The notes: generated by a model from the letters alone, not told the origin. Positions 22,761-33,760 are shown, counted from the stretch's first letter. The stretch is DNA of 64,000 bases from Voacanga thouarsii (GCA_026120185.1 JANUWF010001631.1:1550001-1614000), one strand, 5' to 3'. Program-made: numbers and translations.

Positions 22761-23275
22761 CCCATGATCATTTCTTTTGAGTGATTGATTTTATTGATTA
22801 TTTATGGTTGGAAATGCCAAAACACCGCTCTTACTTTTGATTAATGTTTACTGATTGCCAGTGATTTCTTATAAAGAATTTTATACTTTGCATTCACGAA
22901 CTGTTTTCTCCCGACACTTAAGCACACACGGACTTACTGAGATTTCTGTCTCACCGCCATTTTTACCATGATTTTAGGTCGATCCTGCTGTGGGGATGAG
23001 TAGCTAGATATTGCCTGCTTTGGAAGATTTTTTGATAATTTATTTTGTGTAATATTTTGGGGAGATGAGAGTGGATAAATTTTATAATGGATTTGTTGTT
23101 GGTATTCTTGGATTTATTCTTGGATTTATTTTTGGGATGTAATAAATTTTAAGTTCGAGTATTAATTTTTTTTTATTCCACTATTTTATTTGTGTGACCT
23201 AGTTATAAAAACCCCTTGTCCTTTGGACGGGGTGACATCCCCGACCCTGGCGGGCCTAGGTAGTGGGGTGTTACA

Positions 23276-23542
23276 CCTTAAGTTTGTTTACAAAAGTGCT
23301 TTTCACTCTTCCACTTCTCATTCTCCTTTTGAAATTGTATATGATTTTATTCCCCTAACTCCTTTTGAATTGTTTCCCTTGCCTATAGGTGAATGAATGA
23401 TACTTGATGGAGCTAAGAAGGTGGCAATGGTGAAAGCATTCCATATAGATGATGGCAATGATTCGGAGACGAATCCTTTTCAAGGAGGGGGATATGATGA
23501 GACACCACTTCATTATGAAGATCAAGATTAAGGAGGGGGAGG
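23276..23542 (+). pseudogene. Older gypsy remnant: integrase C-terminal fragment (GypR)
   Basis: Reads FVYKSAFHSSTSHSPFEIVY then PLTPFELFPLP, the typical region of plant Ty3 integrase around YNRSVHSTTKFSPFE. A stop at about 23396 and a short deletion follow, then DGNDSETNPFQGGGYDE, resembling the tail of Reina-type polyproteins. GypA1 ends directly against it, so GypA1 inserted into this integrase; CCTTA (23276-23280) would be one copy of that duplication. A purine tract AAGGAGGGGGAGG at 23530-23542 precedes its LTR. Confidence 0.65.
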
Positions 23543-24291
23543 TGTGACCATGCAAGGACAAGGGCTGGCGACAAAAGGGGATGAAACTCGACCAAAAAGG
23601 AGGCCACCAGAGGACTGTTGGCACCGGCTCCAAGCAGCCGAACTGGTGCCGACTCTAATTTGCCCCAGCAGCCGCCTCAAATCACAACAAGACTAGCCCA
23701 AAGACAGAACACAGCCAGCGCAGACTGTGATGTCCAAATTAGCGCTGGCTCCACCCTGGGCAGCCGACGACTACCCCACATTTTTAATATTTTCTCCGAT
23801 TTTCTTCAATTTTAATTTCTTGTAAAAACTTATTATGACACTAATCTGTAATAGAACTTTAGGAATTACTTTGCTATGGTTAGGATAGTATAAATAGAAC
23901 TTTTAGTGATTTGAAAAAAAATAATACCCTAGACTTTAATTCAAATTTGAGAAGAGAATCTTGAGAGGCCCTAGCCTCCTTGTTCATCTTGTTCAAGACC
24001 AAGCTAAAGGGTTAGTCCTTTTTTTGTAAGAGTCTATAAATCTTTTAAATAATCCAATATTATTTCTTTGAATGGGTCTTAGTTGTTTTGTTCTTCTAAG
24101 GTTTGTTTGAAATCCAATATTTGGGTGCCTATTTTCTCTATTCTACTTGTTCTTGTTTACCTTTGTTACTTCAAGCATATTGGGGTGGGATTATATTAGA
24201 ACTTTCTACTCATTTTGAGGGTCTTTGAGGCTTTGTTCATCAAGGGTTTGAAAGAGTGTAGGTTGTTTGGTTACTTTCTCCTTTGGTCACA
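23543..24291 (+). repeat. 749-bp LTR of GypR
   Basis: It starts TGTGACC and ends GGTCACA, a perfect seven-base inverted terminal repeat, and lies directly after a polypurine tract. A TATA box (TATAAATAG, about 23890-23898) and GC-rich CACCGGCTCC / GCGCTGGCTCC units at 23620-23775 lie in its U3. Length and position suit a short-LTR Ty3 lineage. Confidence 0.65.
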
Positions 24292-24493
24292 AGAAAAATC
24301 TCTATTTTAGGTCCCATTGTTTGAACTGAACAGCTAGCCAACTAAAGCACCCATAACACTCGTATGAAAGCGTACTAATCATTAACATAGCATAGGGTAC
24401 AAATGAGTTTCGATCCTCCAGGAACAAGTATACATTAATCACTTTTCTTTCATTATTTAACCGACTCAACAAAGTGAAAAAGAAATAAAATAA

Positions 24494-24497
<4 letters not shown>

Positions 24498-24530
<33 letters not shown>
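24498..24530. repeat. (AT)n microsatellite
   Basis: About sixteen AT units. Confidence 0.95.
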
Positions 24531-24533
<3 letters not shown>

Positions 24534-26008
24534 GTCAAGGATGGAGAAGTATGTAACTCAAGCCACTATTTTGACATACGTAAACTTAATGTACCCAATC
24601 TTTACCATAACTAATTATTCTCTTGGCACTATGAAGGATAACATAGATTCACTTCTTTTTCCAATCCATAAAATACCTACCTTCTAGACAAACTAGCATC
24701 ACATATCCTGTCTCAACTAATTCACCTAAAAGATGCATTAACCACAATCCTTTGTTTAAATTCCCATTCCTGGCAAATTTACACATGAAATTAACCAATG
24801 AATCCATATCCTAGCATATATCAATTAACCTTTAATTACTTTGTCCCTTCAACTAACCACTTTGTCCAAACAAGTTAAGAGCCAACAAATATGAAACTAA
24901 TGAATTGAGACCACCATCAACCCCTTTGTCCATGAAAGGTAATGGAAAGGAACAACCAATTAGTCTCGAAATAAGTACAAGTAATTAAATACCAAGAATA
25001 ACAATCAATTAATCAAAAGATTAAATAACTCTAAAAATCATGAATATCTAAAACAATGTCAAATTAAAATAAAATAATTAACACATTATTGTTAAGAAAA
25101 AGAAAAAAAAGTAAAAGAAAGCACCCATAGACAAGCCTCATTCTTCTTCCTTTAAAGACCTTCTTGCACAATCTTCCTTGATTTGAAGAATTCCTATTTT
25201 ATTTGAGTAATTTTCTATGATAATCTACGAATTCTACTCTTTTCTCTTGTGTTTTCCATCTATTTATAGGCTTAGGAAGTGCCTAAACTCGTTTGTGTAA
25301 TATTCTTGGCCGAGTAGAAGTATGAAGATACTAAAACACCATAGATTATCAAAAATCATGTGCAAAAATAAAAATCCCGTCTTTTCTTCAGAGCACAGCC
25401 GGTGCCGCCTTGGCTGCTGGAGATGGCGCCAGTTATATTCTGTTTCTTGCGTTGTTCGCCGATTTTTCTCGATTTCAGGACAATGTAGCCCTGAGTATAG
25501 CTGGCGTCGCCTTGGCTGCTAGAGCCAGCGCGGGTTCCATTTTGTTCTTGTCCTGTTTCAATAATTTTTTTTGTTGCCTCGACGTGCGTGTCAACAGCTC
25601 ATAGCCAGCGCCGGTTCCTCTGCCTTGACCAGCAATGGTTTGGTTCTGTTTTGCGACGTTTTTGCTTTGTTTTACCCCTAAAATCTGAAATAATAAACAA
25701 AATACCTTTCCAAGGGTAAAATCTCAAATATAAAGGAATATAACTAGTTATTGAACAAAATGTATCACAAAATAGCCTCATATAACTAGAAAAAATATGA
25801 CTAATTTAGCTCGTATCATAAGCACACAAGAACTGAAGATTTAGGCACCTAACAAAAGTTTACTTGAACAACCCTATATTTTCATCATCTAAGACCAATT
25901 CAAAAATAAACTTGTTAGATTATCTTGAATAAGTTTTGTGATTTGAATCAAAAGAAAAGACTAGACCCTAAGATTAGTCATGATTAAATGGAAGAACTCC
26001 CAAGAGGA

Positions 26009-26013
26009 TTAAC
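26009..26013. repeat. Probable left target-site duplication of CopB1 (TTAAC)
   Basis: The five bases before the CopB1 5' LTR. The right-hand copy cannot be checked because the 3' end of CopB1 is lost. Confidence 0.4.
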
Positions 26014-26865
26014 TGTTAGTGTTGTGCCCCAGAGGCAATCACTTGTACATTGTATCTGACACATTTTATTTTAATAAAAGGCATTATTTGTCTTATAGTT
26101 TCTTTTTGTTTACTTTAAGTAATATAACAGTTCAATAAAGTCCCTAGTACAACACTGTGTTAAGGAAATCATGATAGAGATCATGATATGAGATTCCAAC
26201 TACACTAGATGGTGTTAGTACTTAAATAGTCCCTAGTTATAGTATTAATGAGACAGGATATCATTAATGCGTTAAGACTAGCATGTGTTAGACATCCTGA
26301 TTTTATCAGGCGATGGTTCTTATAACCGTAACTATTGAGATACTCAAAGTTAACACATGGATGCTTGTTAATAGAACAAGTTCATTGGATGACCTAGCTT
26401 TGAGATAATCATATGGATAACTATTTAGTGCCAGTGATATAATCTCAATATAACAAACATGCAAGTATCCTTAGACTTGAGATCTCCAAGGTACTCTGTT
26501 TGCTGAGCTTTGTACTTTGATTCCAATCTCTGGAGCTCGATCGAGGGCCACTTATGGGATGGATATTGGATACATTGTGAGGTAAACGAAAGTAGTTGAG
26601 AGGGTCAATAAAGGATTCACCACTCGTAATAGTAGGGACGAATATCTCACAGCCTCTTGTAGGAATTACTACTCAGAAAGTCCTTCTCCAAGGTAATTAT
26701 GTATTGGAAACAGTTCCTGGTACAAGTACTATTGTATTTGGGCCAGAATTAATTCTGGAGGGAGTTGGCACTAATTTCGTACTCTAAACCGAATGAGATA
26801 TCGTATGGTGAAGTGAGTTAATTGCACTAAAGTTTGTTATTGAAGGGTTCAAGTCAAGCCACTTG
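26014..26865 (+). repeat. CopB1 5' LTR, first half
   Basis: Starts TGTTAGTGTTGTGCC, as do 43918 and 61300. Broken at 26865 by GypB1 and resumed at 37491 after the ACTTG duplication. Confidence 0.95.
26861..26865. repeat. Target-site duplication of GypB1, left copy (ACTTG)
   Basis: Repeated exactly at 37486-37490 on the other side of GypB1. Confidence 0.95.
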
Positions 26866-27130
26866 TGTAATACCCCGCCCAAAACCACCTTTGACTATGG
26901 GGAAAAGTCATGCATTGCATAGCATCTTGCATTTTATGTGGTAGCTAGAATAATTTTATTTGCATGGATGCGTGTGAATTTTTCCGTTACTCTTGCATTT
27001 GAATTAATTGATGTGAAATAGTTGTGTTGTTAAATACTTAGATAAGAGAGGTTTGGTCGAAGATTTGGAAGGATGAGTATTAGGGTGGTGAGAATTGATT
27101 GTGGAAAAAATTAGTATTGGAGTTATTTTG

Positions 27131-27185
27131 GAATAGCGGAGAGGTTGGTGATTTCCTTTGGTGACCCGAGTTCGAATCCTATCTC
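27131..27185 (+). other. tRNA-like box A/box B module in GypB1 5' LTR
   Basis: TAGCGGAGAGGTTGG (27134-27148) and GAGTTCGAATCC (27168-27179) resemble boxes A and B. It starts 265 bases inside the LTR, nearly the same place as in GypA. Its flanks (GAGTT before, CTATC after) match the GypA module, so the two share ancestry. Copies: 34491-34545, 46133-46190 (-), 54425-54478 (-). Confidence 0.55.
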
Positions 27186-29289
27186 TTGAAAATTTTGAGC
27201 TTTCTTTTGAATTCCTTTTCTAGTATTTTTCATGCCTTGGCCGAAAACCCCTAGTTAGGTGCCCCCTTGAAGAATTTCAAGTGGTATAAAACTCTTCTTG
27301 ATGTATATTAGAGATAGGGAATATATTAGGGAAAAAATCTTATTTTACCTCTTCAAGAATTTTAGCCATAATCCCTTTATTTATTTAATTGTTAAGAGAA
27401 ATATTTTAACTAAAGTCTTAGATATCTTCTTTGGGTTTAAATGCCACTTTTATAGGAATAAGACTCTATATTTAACTCCTGAGTTCAAGGATTTTAGATA
27501 AGGATAAAGTTTGCTTTATTTTCAGCTTTTGTTCTCTTGGATTTTCGGAAACCTTAAGCTGGAAAATTCTAGAAATTTTTCCAGATTTTGTCCGCCATCT
27601 TGGAGCACTTTTAGCTCAATCCAAACTCTTCTAGGACTAGAGGAAATCTTATCCAAACCCTTGATAAAACCAGATTTTATTCAATCCTAAATCAACTAGG
27701 ATTAGAATCCTTTTTTCTAGCTAAATTTCGGCAGCTTTGTGTCACCACAAGCTGTCCGAGAATTCTAGCCTCTTTAGCTACAATCCAACTCTGTAAATCC
27801 TAGCACAAAACACCTAGAAAACTCCTTAACAACTCAACTACCTTAGCTGCACAAAATCGGAATTTCTATCACAAAAAAACTACTAATTTTCGGCAGCTAG
27901 GAAACCAGAAAATTCGGTCAGCTTGCACAGGAATTTCGGCCAGCCTTGAACTCCTACTCCAACCGAAATTCTGCACACAAAACACACCAAAAAACCCCAG
28001 CTGATCAAGCCAACTTCAGTGCCCAAAACCCTCATCTTTTCTCTGTAAATTTCAACAGAATCACAGCCTAAACAGTCCAGAATTTCTTCTCCTTTTGTTC
28101 AGTAATTTGGCACAGCACTTGCACAGGATTTTTCGGTCATCAACACCCACACAAACTCTTCCTTGTTTGGCCCAAAATTCTGAACACACTCAACCATTCT
28201 CTTCAGCATTATTTCGGTCAGCCTAGGGGAGCAAATTGCAGATTATTCTACCCCCCTTAAACTCACCTAAAATCGGCAGCAAGGAGACACATCACAAGCT
28301 GAAATTTCGCTCTTGCTGTCCAAGAAACCCAAAGCCATTAGGAGTCTTTCTAAACATCACCATCTAACCCAAAACCAATCATCTCCAACTCTAAATCATA
28401 GCAACCGTCTACCCTCTCCATTCTACATGAAAATTTCAGCAACTTTTCTCTGCAAATTTTCGAAAACATCAAGAGCCATACCTAGCAAAAAAAACCGATC
28501 ACTCTCTAAGGTAAGCAAAAACCATCTCAACTTCTTGATTCCTTTCTTCCATCTATTCTTCTCCTTTTCATCCCTTAAATCATGCTGATAGAGGCTGATT
28601 TCACCTTCTTCTTTAATTTTTAGTCAAGAGGAGCAAATGAGGTAGCTTCTCTCTTCTTCTCAAGCGAACTCGGGACGATCACCATAGGAGCATCGAGACC
28701 TCATTACCCGGTAGTTGCAAGGTAAGGGAATACCCTCCCTTGATGCTGAAAGTAAAGTTTAATGATGTTTATTAGCGAGATGAACATGTGGTCATGGTAT
28801 ATGATCCTTGGGGATTGAATAGTTTACTTGGACATAAATAGGGGATTGCGAATTGTTGTGAAAATAAATGGGATTAGAGCATGTTTGAATTAATTGAGAC
28901 CCTGATTATGATATTATATGGTTTAGATCAGGTGGATAATTGAGGAAAGCCAGCTATGAATTTATCACGTTTTTCTGAGGCATAACAAGTAAGTCCGTGC
29001 ATAAACTCTTTTATTAAATGTTGTGATGGTAAGTCCTTTTATAAACTGTTTTGTTAAATGTTGTGATGGCAAGTCCATGTTGTGAAGCTTTGTAAAGCTA
29101 TTGTTAAACTATGTTTGCTAGGGTTGTAAACGTAGATATTTATTCTTTAAACGGTTTTGTCAAACTAACGATTTTATCAAGAAACCTATTCTTTTCCTAA
29201 ATTTTTGGAAATCTCTTTTAAAGAAAATCATGTTGTACAAAGCCAAGGTTTGGAAATATTTTGAATCAGGAATTGACGGATATGTTCGT

Positions 29290-29680
29290 TGAGTACTCAA
29301 TAAGGGTAGGCTAACAATACTAGTCTTGGAGAGCTCGAGTAAGTCTTCTGGCAGGAGGCCACCTCCAGAAGATGAACTCTACTTGAAAAGGCGACAGTGT
29401 TGGTTGGTCCGGCTAGTCCGAGCTAGCATTTGTACCTGGTATGGTATTATTTATATTCCCGGCATGGACACCCGGATGGTTTTGTTGTGTGTAGAGATGG
29501 AGGAATATCTCACCCGGTGAGCTATACACTCACTTTGATCAGAACGCCCAACGTGTGGTAATCTGGTCCGGACAAGGTGCACAAAGTGTGGTACCTTGGC
29601 CATTTTGTTCTCATGGAGCCCAACGTGTGGTGACATGACTGTTTATTCTAGTGGAGGATTTATTTTGTACAAAGTGTGAC
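29290..29680 (+). promoter_or_regulatory. GypB LTR block of palindrome and AACGTGTGG/CAAAGTGTGG repeats
   Basis: TGAGTACTCA at 29290-29299 is followed by a stem CTTCTGG...CCAGAAG around GGAGGCCACCTCC (29344-29372), then four related units: CAACGTGTGG at about 29549 and 29611 and CAAAGTGTG at about 29582 and 29670. The order matches 22421-22760 of family GypA. Confidence 0.5.
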
Positions 29681-30127
29681 AATGAGAAAAACCCACTCCT
29701 TGCGAAAAGAGATTGTTTATAACTTGCCAAATTATTTCTACAAATGTTTTACACTTTGCATACACGCACTATTCAAAACACCATGTGCACACACAGGACT
29801 TATTGAAATTTATTCTCACACTATTTTACATCATGTTTTCAGGAGATAGATTGTGTTGAGGCAGCGGGGCTTGATAGTAGAGGCTTTGGCTATTTTTCCT
29901 ATGCTGTTCTAGAGGACTTTTGTCATTTATACTTCTGAACGATATTTGTTTAATCTCGTTTTGCTCCAAGTTGAGCCTGATGTAATAAGAGTACTTCTTT
30001 ATTTATCTAAATTAATTCCTGTGGAGATTGCCTTTATATTTTATACCTCGTTCTAAAGACCCCTTGTCCTACGGGACGGGACGACATCCTCGCCCTTTTA
30101 GGATACTTAGTCGTGGGGTGTTACAAG

Positions 30128-30141
30128 TGGTATCACAGACT
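30128..30141 (+). other. GypB1 primer-binding site
   Basis: TGGTATCACAGACT directly after the LTR, close to the initiator tRNA-Met complement TGGTATCAGAGCCA. Confidence 0.85.
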
Positions 30142-30223
30142 GGTTTAGGCAATTACTTGACTTATGGGGTTCTATTTTCTTAAGTATTCTGATCTGGTGC
30201 TAATTTTTATCTTTTGTTAATAG

Positions 30224-30922
30224 GATGGTCAAAAGAGTTGTATCGGCTATCAGAGACTGGCCCGCTGGCTGTGGGAATCCATCTGCCCCACTAACCGTAG
30301 CTGATCCACTCGGTCTGATTCGGAGAGAGAGCGTGAGCCGTCAGTGTTAGACGACCCGGTGGTTGAGACGGAGATAGAGGTCGAGGAGAGCTTAGGGGAA
30401 TATGAGGTAGATGAAGAGATGATGGAGTTGAGTGAGGGAGAGGTAGATGAGCTAGGAAATGAGGGAGATGACGAGAAAGAGGGAGAGGGAGAAATGGTTG
30501 GGGTAGAAGGAGAGGATGAGGAGGTAATGGAGGTTGTCCCGGGAAAGAGAGATCGTAGGAAGTTAGCTCTAGGAGGGGTAGATTCGGGAAAGAGGAAGCT
30601 AGAAGAGAGTCCTGAGGGGTGTGGACTCCGATATGGGCTGGGCGTAGATGCCTTTCTAAGGAGAAAGAGGTTGGTTGGTCCATCTGACTTGGGGAGTGAG
30701 AGGCCTGCACCTAAGGGTATAGTTAGATTAGCGTTGGATAAGCTCTATGAGACGGCCATGAGAGCCAAGAGAGGCCGAGAGGGTGAGTCAGGGTAGCCAA
30801 GTGGGAGCGTTGGTTTCGCGAGGAACTACATAGGGAGAGCCGATAGCTTTGTGGTGTGGCTGGTAGAACCGGCCTCTGACGACTCCGATACCTCTGTTGA
30901 AACTAGGGAGAGTCGAACATAG
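30224..30922 (+). pseudogene. GypB1 acidic leader ORF (ORF0) upstream of gag
   Basis: The ORF lies between the primer site and gag. The clear part (from about 30341) is extremely acidic, with blocks such as ETEIEVEESLGEYEVDEE and GEVDELGNEGDDEKEGEG, then a basic, conserved half (KRKLEESPEGCGLRYGLGVD, RPAPKGIVRLALDKLYETA). The frame is open from a candidate splice acceptor (TTTTGTTAATAG, ending 30223) but has no good ATG. A 36-base insert at about 30270-30305, absent from GypB2, shifts the frame. A stop at 30794 is CAG to TAG by comparison. I do not recognise the family. Its conservation in GypB2 suggests a real protein once. Confidence 0.55.
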
Positions 30923-31235
30923 AAGACCAGCAGCTTTTACTTTTCTTTCTTTGGAATTTGCATACTTTTATTTGTTTATCTTTTTTAAGGGAGCATGTGG
31001 CTCTTAGGGCCTATTTATCATTTTAAATAAAAATGGTATCGTATGAGATGACCCCTTCTTTTCTGCAAAGAATGGTTTATATGACAAGCATGAGTTTCGT
31101 TTATTACTTAATTTATCTCTGCACGTTATCATCACATTCTCTTTTAGATGTGTACATTGCTATCAACTGATCATGCATCTAAGCATATTCTTTTCCCCCT
31201 TGATAACTAACAGACCCTGAGTGAATATGATTAAG

Positions 31236-32480
31236 ATGGCACCAAGATGCCGAACAGTTGTGCATAGCAGAACGGTGCAGGAGAGTGCATCCTCCACCCC
31301 GGAGTTTGAGCAGGTACATCGTTCCACCCCCGACGTGGAGGAGCACCTGCCACGTGAGCAGGAATTGGCTTCGGAGAGGTCACGGGATGTGACCATGGGT
31401 CAGGCTTTCGACAAGATGGCCTCAATCCTACAGAACTTGACCGAAAAAGTGGACAAGGTGGCCAGGAAACCACCGCGGGGAGAGGATAAGGCTTTGGAGC
31501 ATTTCCTGAAGTTCCAGCCTCCCACATTCCAGGGGGAGGTAGAACAGGATGAGAAAGCCGAGCAATGGATTGAGCAGATGGAGGACATCTTCGCTACTTT
31601 GCAGTACTCGGAAGAGAGGATGGTGAAGTTCGTTGCTTTTCGGCTGAGAGGACCATCCCGAGCATGGTGGCAGCGAGTATGGGGTGATTGGGATACGGAG
31701 GAGCAGGAATGGACGTAGGACGATTTTACGGAGGCTTTCCGGGCCGAGTACATTCCTCGATGGGTGGCTGAGAAGAGGGAGGACGAATTCCAGGCCCTCA
31801 AGCAGGGAGGCATGACCGTGGCCCAATACGCAGCCCGATTCATGCAATTGTCCAAATACTATAAGTGCTTGGTAGACATGGAGCAGAAGCGCACCCGGCA
31901 ATTCGTGAAAGGGCTTAGGCCAGAGTTGAGGAAAGCATTGGCCCCATCGCCGCCAACATCGTACACTACCGCTGTGGACACCGCTTCTCGGACGGAGAAC
32001 GAAGATCGGCACCAACCGGTGAGCCGACCCTTTCAACCAAGTCATCCACCTATGAGGCCTTCCGGCAATAAATGACCTGCGGCCTTTATGCCGTGGGGAA
32101 ATCGGGGTAAGTAGCCTCAAGTGCCAGTAGCGGGACCGATGCAAGGTAGCCTGAATTGCCGGCTGTGTGGGAAGCGGGGCCACACCGAAAGAAACTGCTG
32201 GGGTAATGGGGGTGTGAGGAGGTGCTTCAACTGTGGCGACTTGGGACACTTGAGAAACGTCTGCCCCAAACCCTTAAGGATCGAGCAGACCGCGCCGGCC
32301 CAACTAATGGGAGGACATAGAGGCGCCGCTGCTGGACCAACCGGAGCGGGAGGCCTGAAGTGAAGGCCAAAGTTTTTGCCCTGAGCTGAGAGGAAGTCGG
32401 AGCAGACGCCACCATGATCGAAGGTAACCTTTCTATCCAAGGTTGTCTTGTTAATGTTCTGATAGATCCAGGATCTACAC
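31236..32480 (+). pseudogene. gag: GypB1 Gag, decayed
   Basis: ATG at 31236 (MAPRCRTVV) starts a gag domain with DVTMGQAFDKMASILQ, HFLKFQPPTFQGEVEQDEKA, FVAFRLRGPSRAWWQRVW and EKREDEFQALKQGGMTVAQY. A TGG to TAG change at 31716 and a stop at 32071 interrupt it. Two zinc knuckles follow, CRLCGKRGHTERNC (about 32159-32200) and CFNCGDLGHLRNVC (about 32223-32264). A 7-base loss near 32360 shifts the frame before protease. A pyrimidine tract ending CTAACAG (31207-31213) is a possible splice acceptor. Confidence 0.9.
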
Positions 32481-32640
32481 ACTCTTATGTAAGCAAAGTA
32501 TGTGCTTCACGAAAAAGGACTTGAATCTCCGGCAGCGTTAGTGGATGGAGTTCCTGGAAGAATATAAGTGCCATATTAACTATCATTCGGGTAAAGCGAA
32601 TGTGGTAGCAGACGCTCTAAGTCAGAAGGTGAAAATGGCA
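32395..32640 (+). pseudogene. GypB1 protease start fused to RNase H end (deletion junction)
   Basis: Protease sequence through the active-site region (Asp-Pro-Gly-Ser at about 32466-32477) and STHSYVSKVCAS runs into KKDLNLRQR, which is RNase H, and then [17 protein letters not shown]. The join carries CTTCACG (32505-32511). In GypB2 this heptamer occurs both in protease (49775-49781, complement) and RNase H (48158-48164, complement), 1617 bases apart. Loss of one copy and all between explains the missing RT. Confidence 0.9.
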
Positions 32641-33760
32641 CACTTGAGAATACAGGAGGTGTCGGCAGTCTAGGATATCCTGGAGAAGGAGGCGCAAGTG
32701 CAAGAGGGGAAGATCTGCATGAGCAACTTGACCCTGAAACCCGATCTGGACCAAGAAATTGTATCAGGTCAACAAGGCAGTACAGAATTTCAAACTTTTA
32801 GGGAGAAAGAGATCGCGAGAGGAAGAGGCGACTTCTGAACCGATGAGAAAGGGGTATTGTACTTTTGGGACCGGATTTGGGTACCGAACACCCAAGACTT
32901 AAGGAAGAGAATACTGGACGAAGCGCACAAGAGCAAATATACCATACACCCTGGGGAGGTAAAGATGTACCAAGACTTGAAGAGGAAATATTGGTGGGCT
33001 GGAATGAAGAGGGATGTAGTTCAGCATGTGTCAACTTGCCTGAAGTGCCAGAAGGTTAAAATGGAACATAAGAAGTCTGCAGGGTTACTGCATCCGTTAC
33101 CGATTCCCGAATGGAAATGGGAAGAGGTGGCCATGGACTTTGTGACTGGCCTTCCGATGACCAAGTCACACAAAGATGCGATCTGGGTGGTAGTGGACCT
33201 ATTGACCAAGACAGCGCACTTCATACCAGTAAACTTAAGGGACTGGATGGAAAAGTTGGCTCAGACATATACCCGAGAAATTGTAAGGTTGCATGGTGTA
33301 CCGTCGAGCATCGTGTCGAATAGGGACCCTAGATTCACTTTAAGGTTCTGGGGTAAGTTCCAGGAGTCCTTAGGCACGACCCTGAAATTCAGCACCTCTG
33401 CCCATCCGCAGACAGACGGACAATCCGAAAGAGTCATTCAGATACTGGAAGACATGCTCCGAGCATGTATCTTGGACTTTGGAGATAAGTGGATTGAGTC
33501 TTTACTGCATGCGGAGTTAGCATATAACAACAGCTATCAGGCGTCAATCGAAATGGCGCCGTACGAAGCACTGTATGGGCGAAAATGCCAAGTACCGATA
33601 TACTGGGGATGGACAGAAGAAGGGAACGTTAAGAAGACTGGTGAAGTATGCATTCAGGAGATGACGGACAAGATCAAGTTAATTCGAGAAAGGCTAAGGG
33701 CAGCGCAAAGCAGACAGAAGAGTTATGCAGACTCTAGGAGAAGGGAATTGGAGTTCTAAG
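32640..33760 (+). pseudogene. GypB1 integrase
   Basis: A long open stretch (32857-33759) covers the HHCC domain (YTIHPGEVKMYQDLKRKYWW, CLKCQKVK), the core (MDFVTGLPMTK, QTDGQSERVIQ) and APYEALYGRKCQVPIYWGW. The second catalytic motif reads VSNRDPRF; relatives have VSDRDPRF, so a catalytic Asp has become Asn (GAT to AAT type). Stops are at about 32837 and 33757. Inactive even if translated. Confidence 0.9.

Larger units (their letters stand above)
24292..26013 (-). mobile_element. Unclassified AT-rich segment, LTR-like on the minus strand
   Basis: No credible coding region is present. On the minus strand a TATA box (CCTATAAATAGATGG, about 25258-25272) lies about 120 bases downstream of a GC-rich pair of GCCGGTGCCGCC / GCCAGCGCGGG units (25395-25620), the same arrangement as in the GypR LTR. 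Near 24400-24430 the minus strand reads TTGTTCCTGGAGGATCGAAA, like leaders of some non-autonomous plant LTR elements. An (AT)n tract lies at 24498-24530. It may be a decayed non-autonomous LTR element; its ends are not defined. Confidence 0.3.
26866..30125 (+). repeat. GypB1 5' LTR
   Basis: From TGTAATACCCCGCCC to GGGGTGTTACA, 3260 bp, the same length as the 3' copy and the GypB2 5' LTR. It carries a tRNA-like module (27131-27185), splice-donor-like sites CTAAG/GTAAGC (GT at 28511) and GCAAG/GTAAGG (GT at 28722), a CTTCTGG...CCAGAAG stem near 29344-29372 and the repeat block at 29290-29680. Confidence 0.95.

Noticed and set aside
25322..25604. Two ORFs of about 65 codons as small secreted or membrane proteins
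   Set aside because: They rely on the GC-rich cassette repeats, lack good context and overlap each other in different frames.
28313..28588. A 91-codon coding gene in the GypB1 5' LTR
   Set aside because: Its first codon is CTG, the frame is broken in the 3' LTR and in GypB2, and it lies in a repeated noncoding LTR. Only the possible use of its ATG at 28427 as an exon start is kept as a weak note.
30291..30710. A Pro/Ser/Leu-rich 139-codon protein on the minus strand (and the like at 50995-51390 plus)
   Set aside because: It is the reverse-strand shadow of the acidic leader ORF; Glu/Gly-rich codons read backwards give Pro/Ser/Leu.
31428..32249. A 273-codon minus-strand ORF opposite GypB1 gag
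   Set aside because: Antisense shadow of the gag and zinc-knuckle frame; no recognisable domain.
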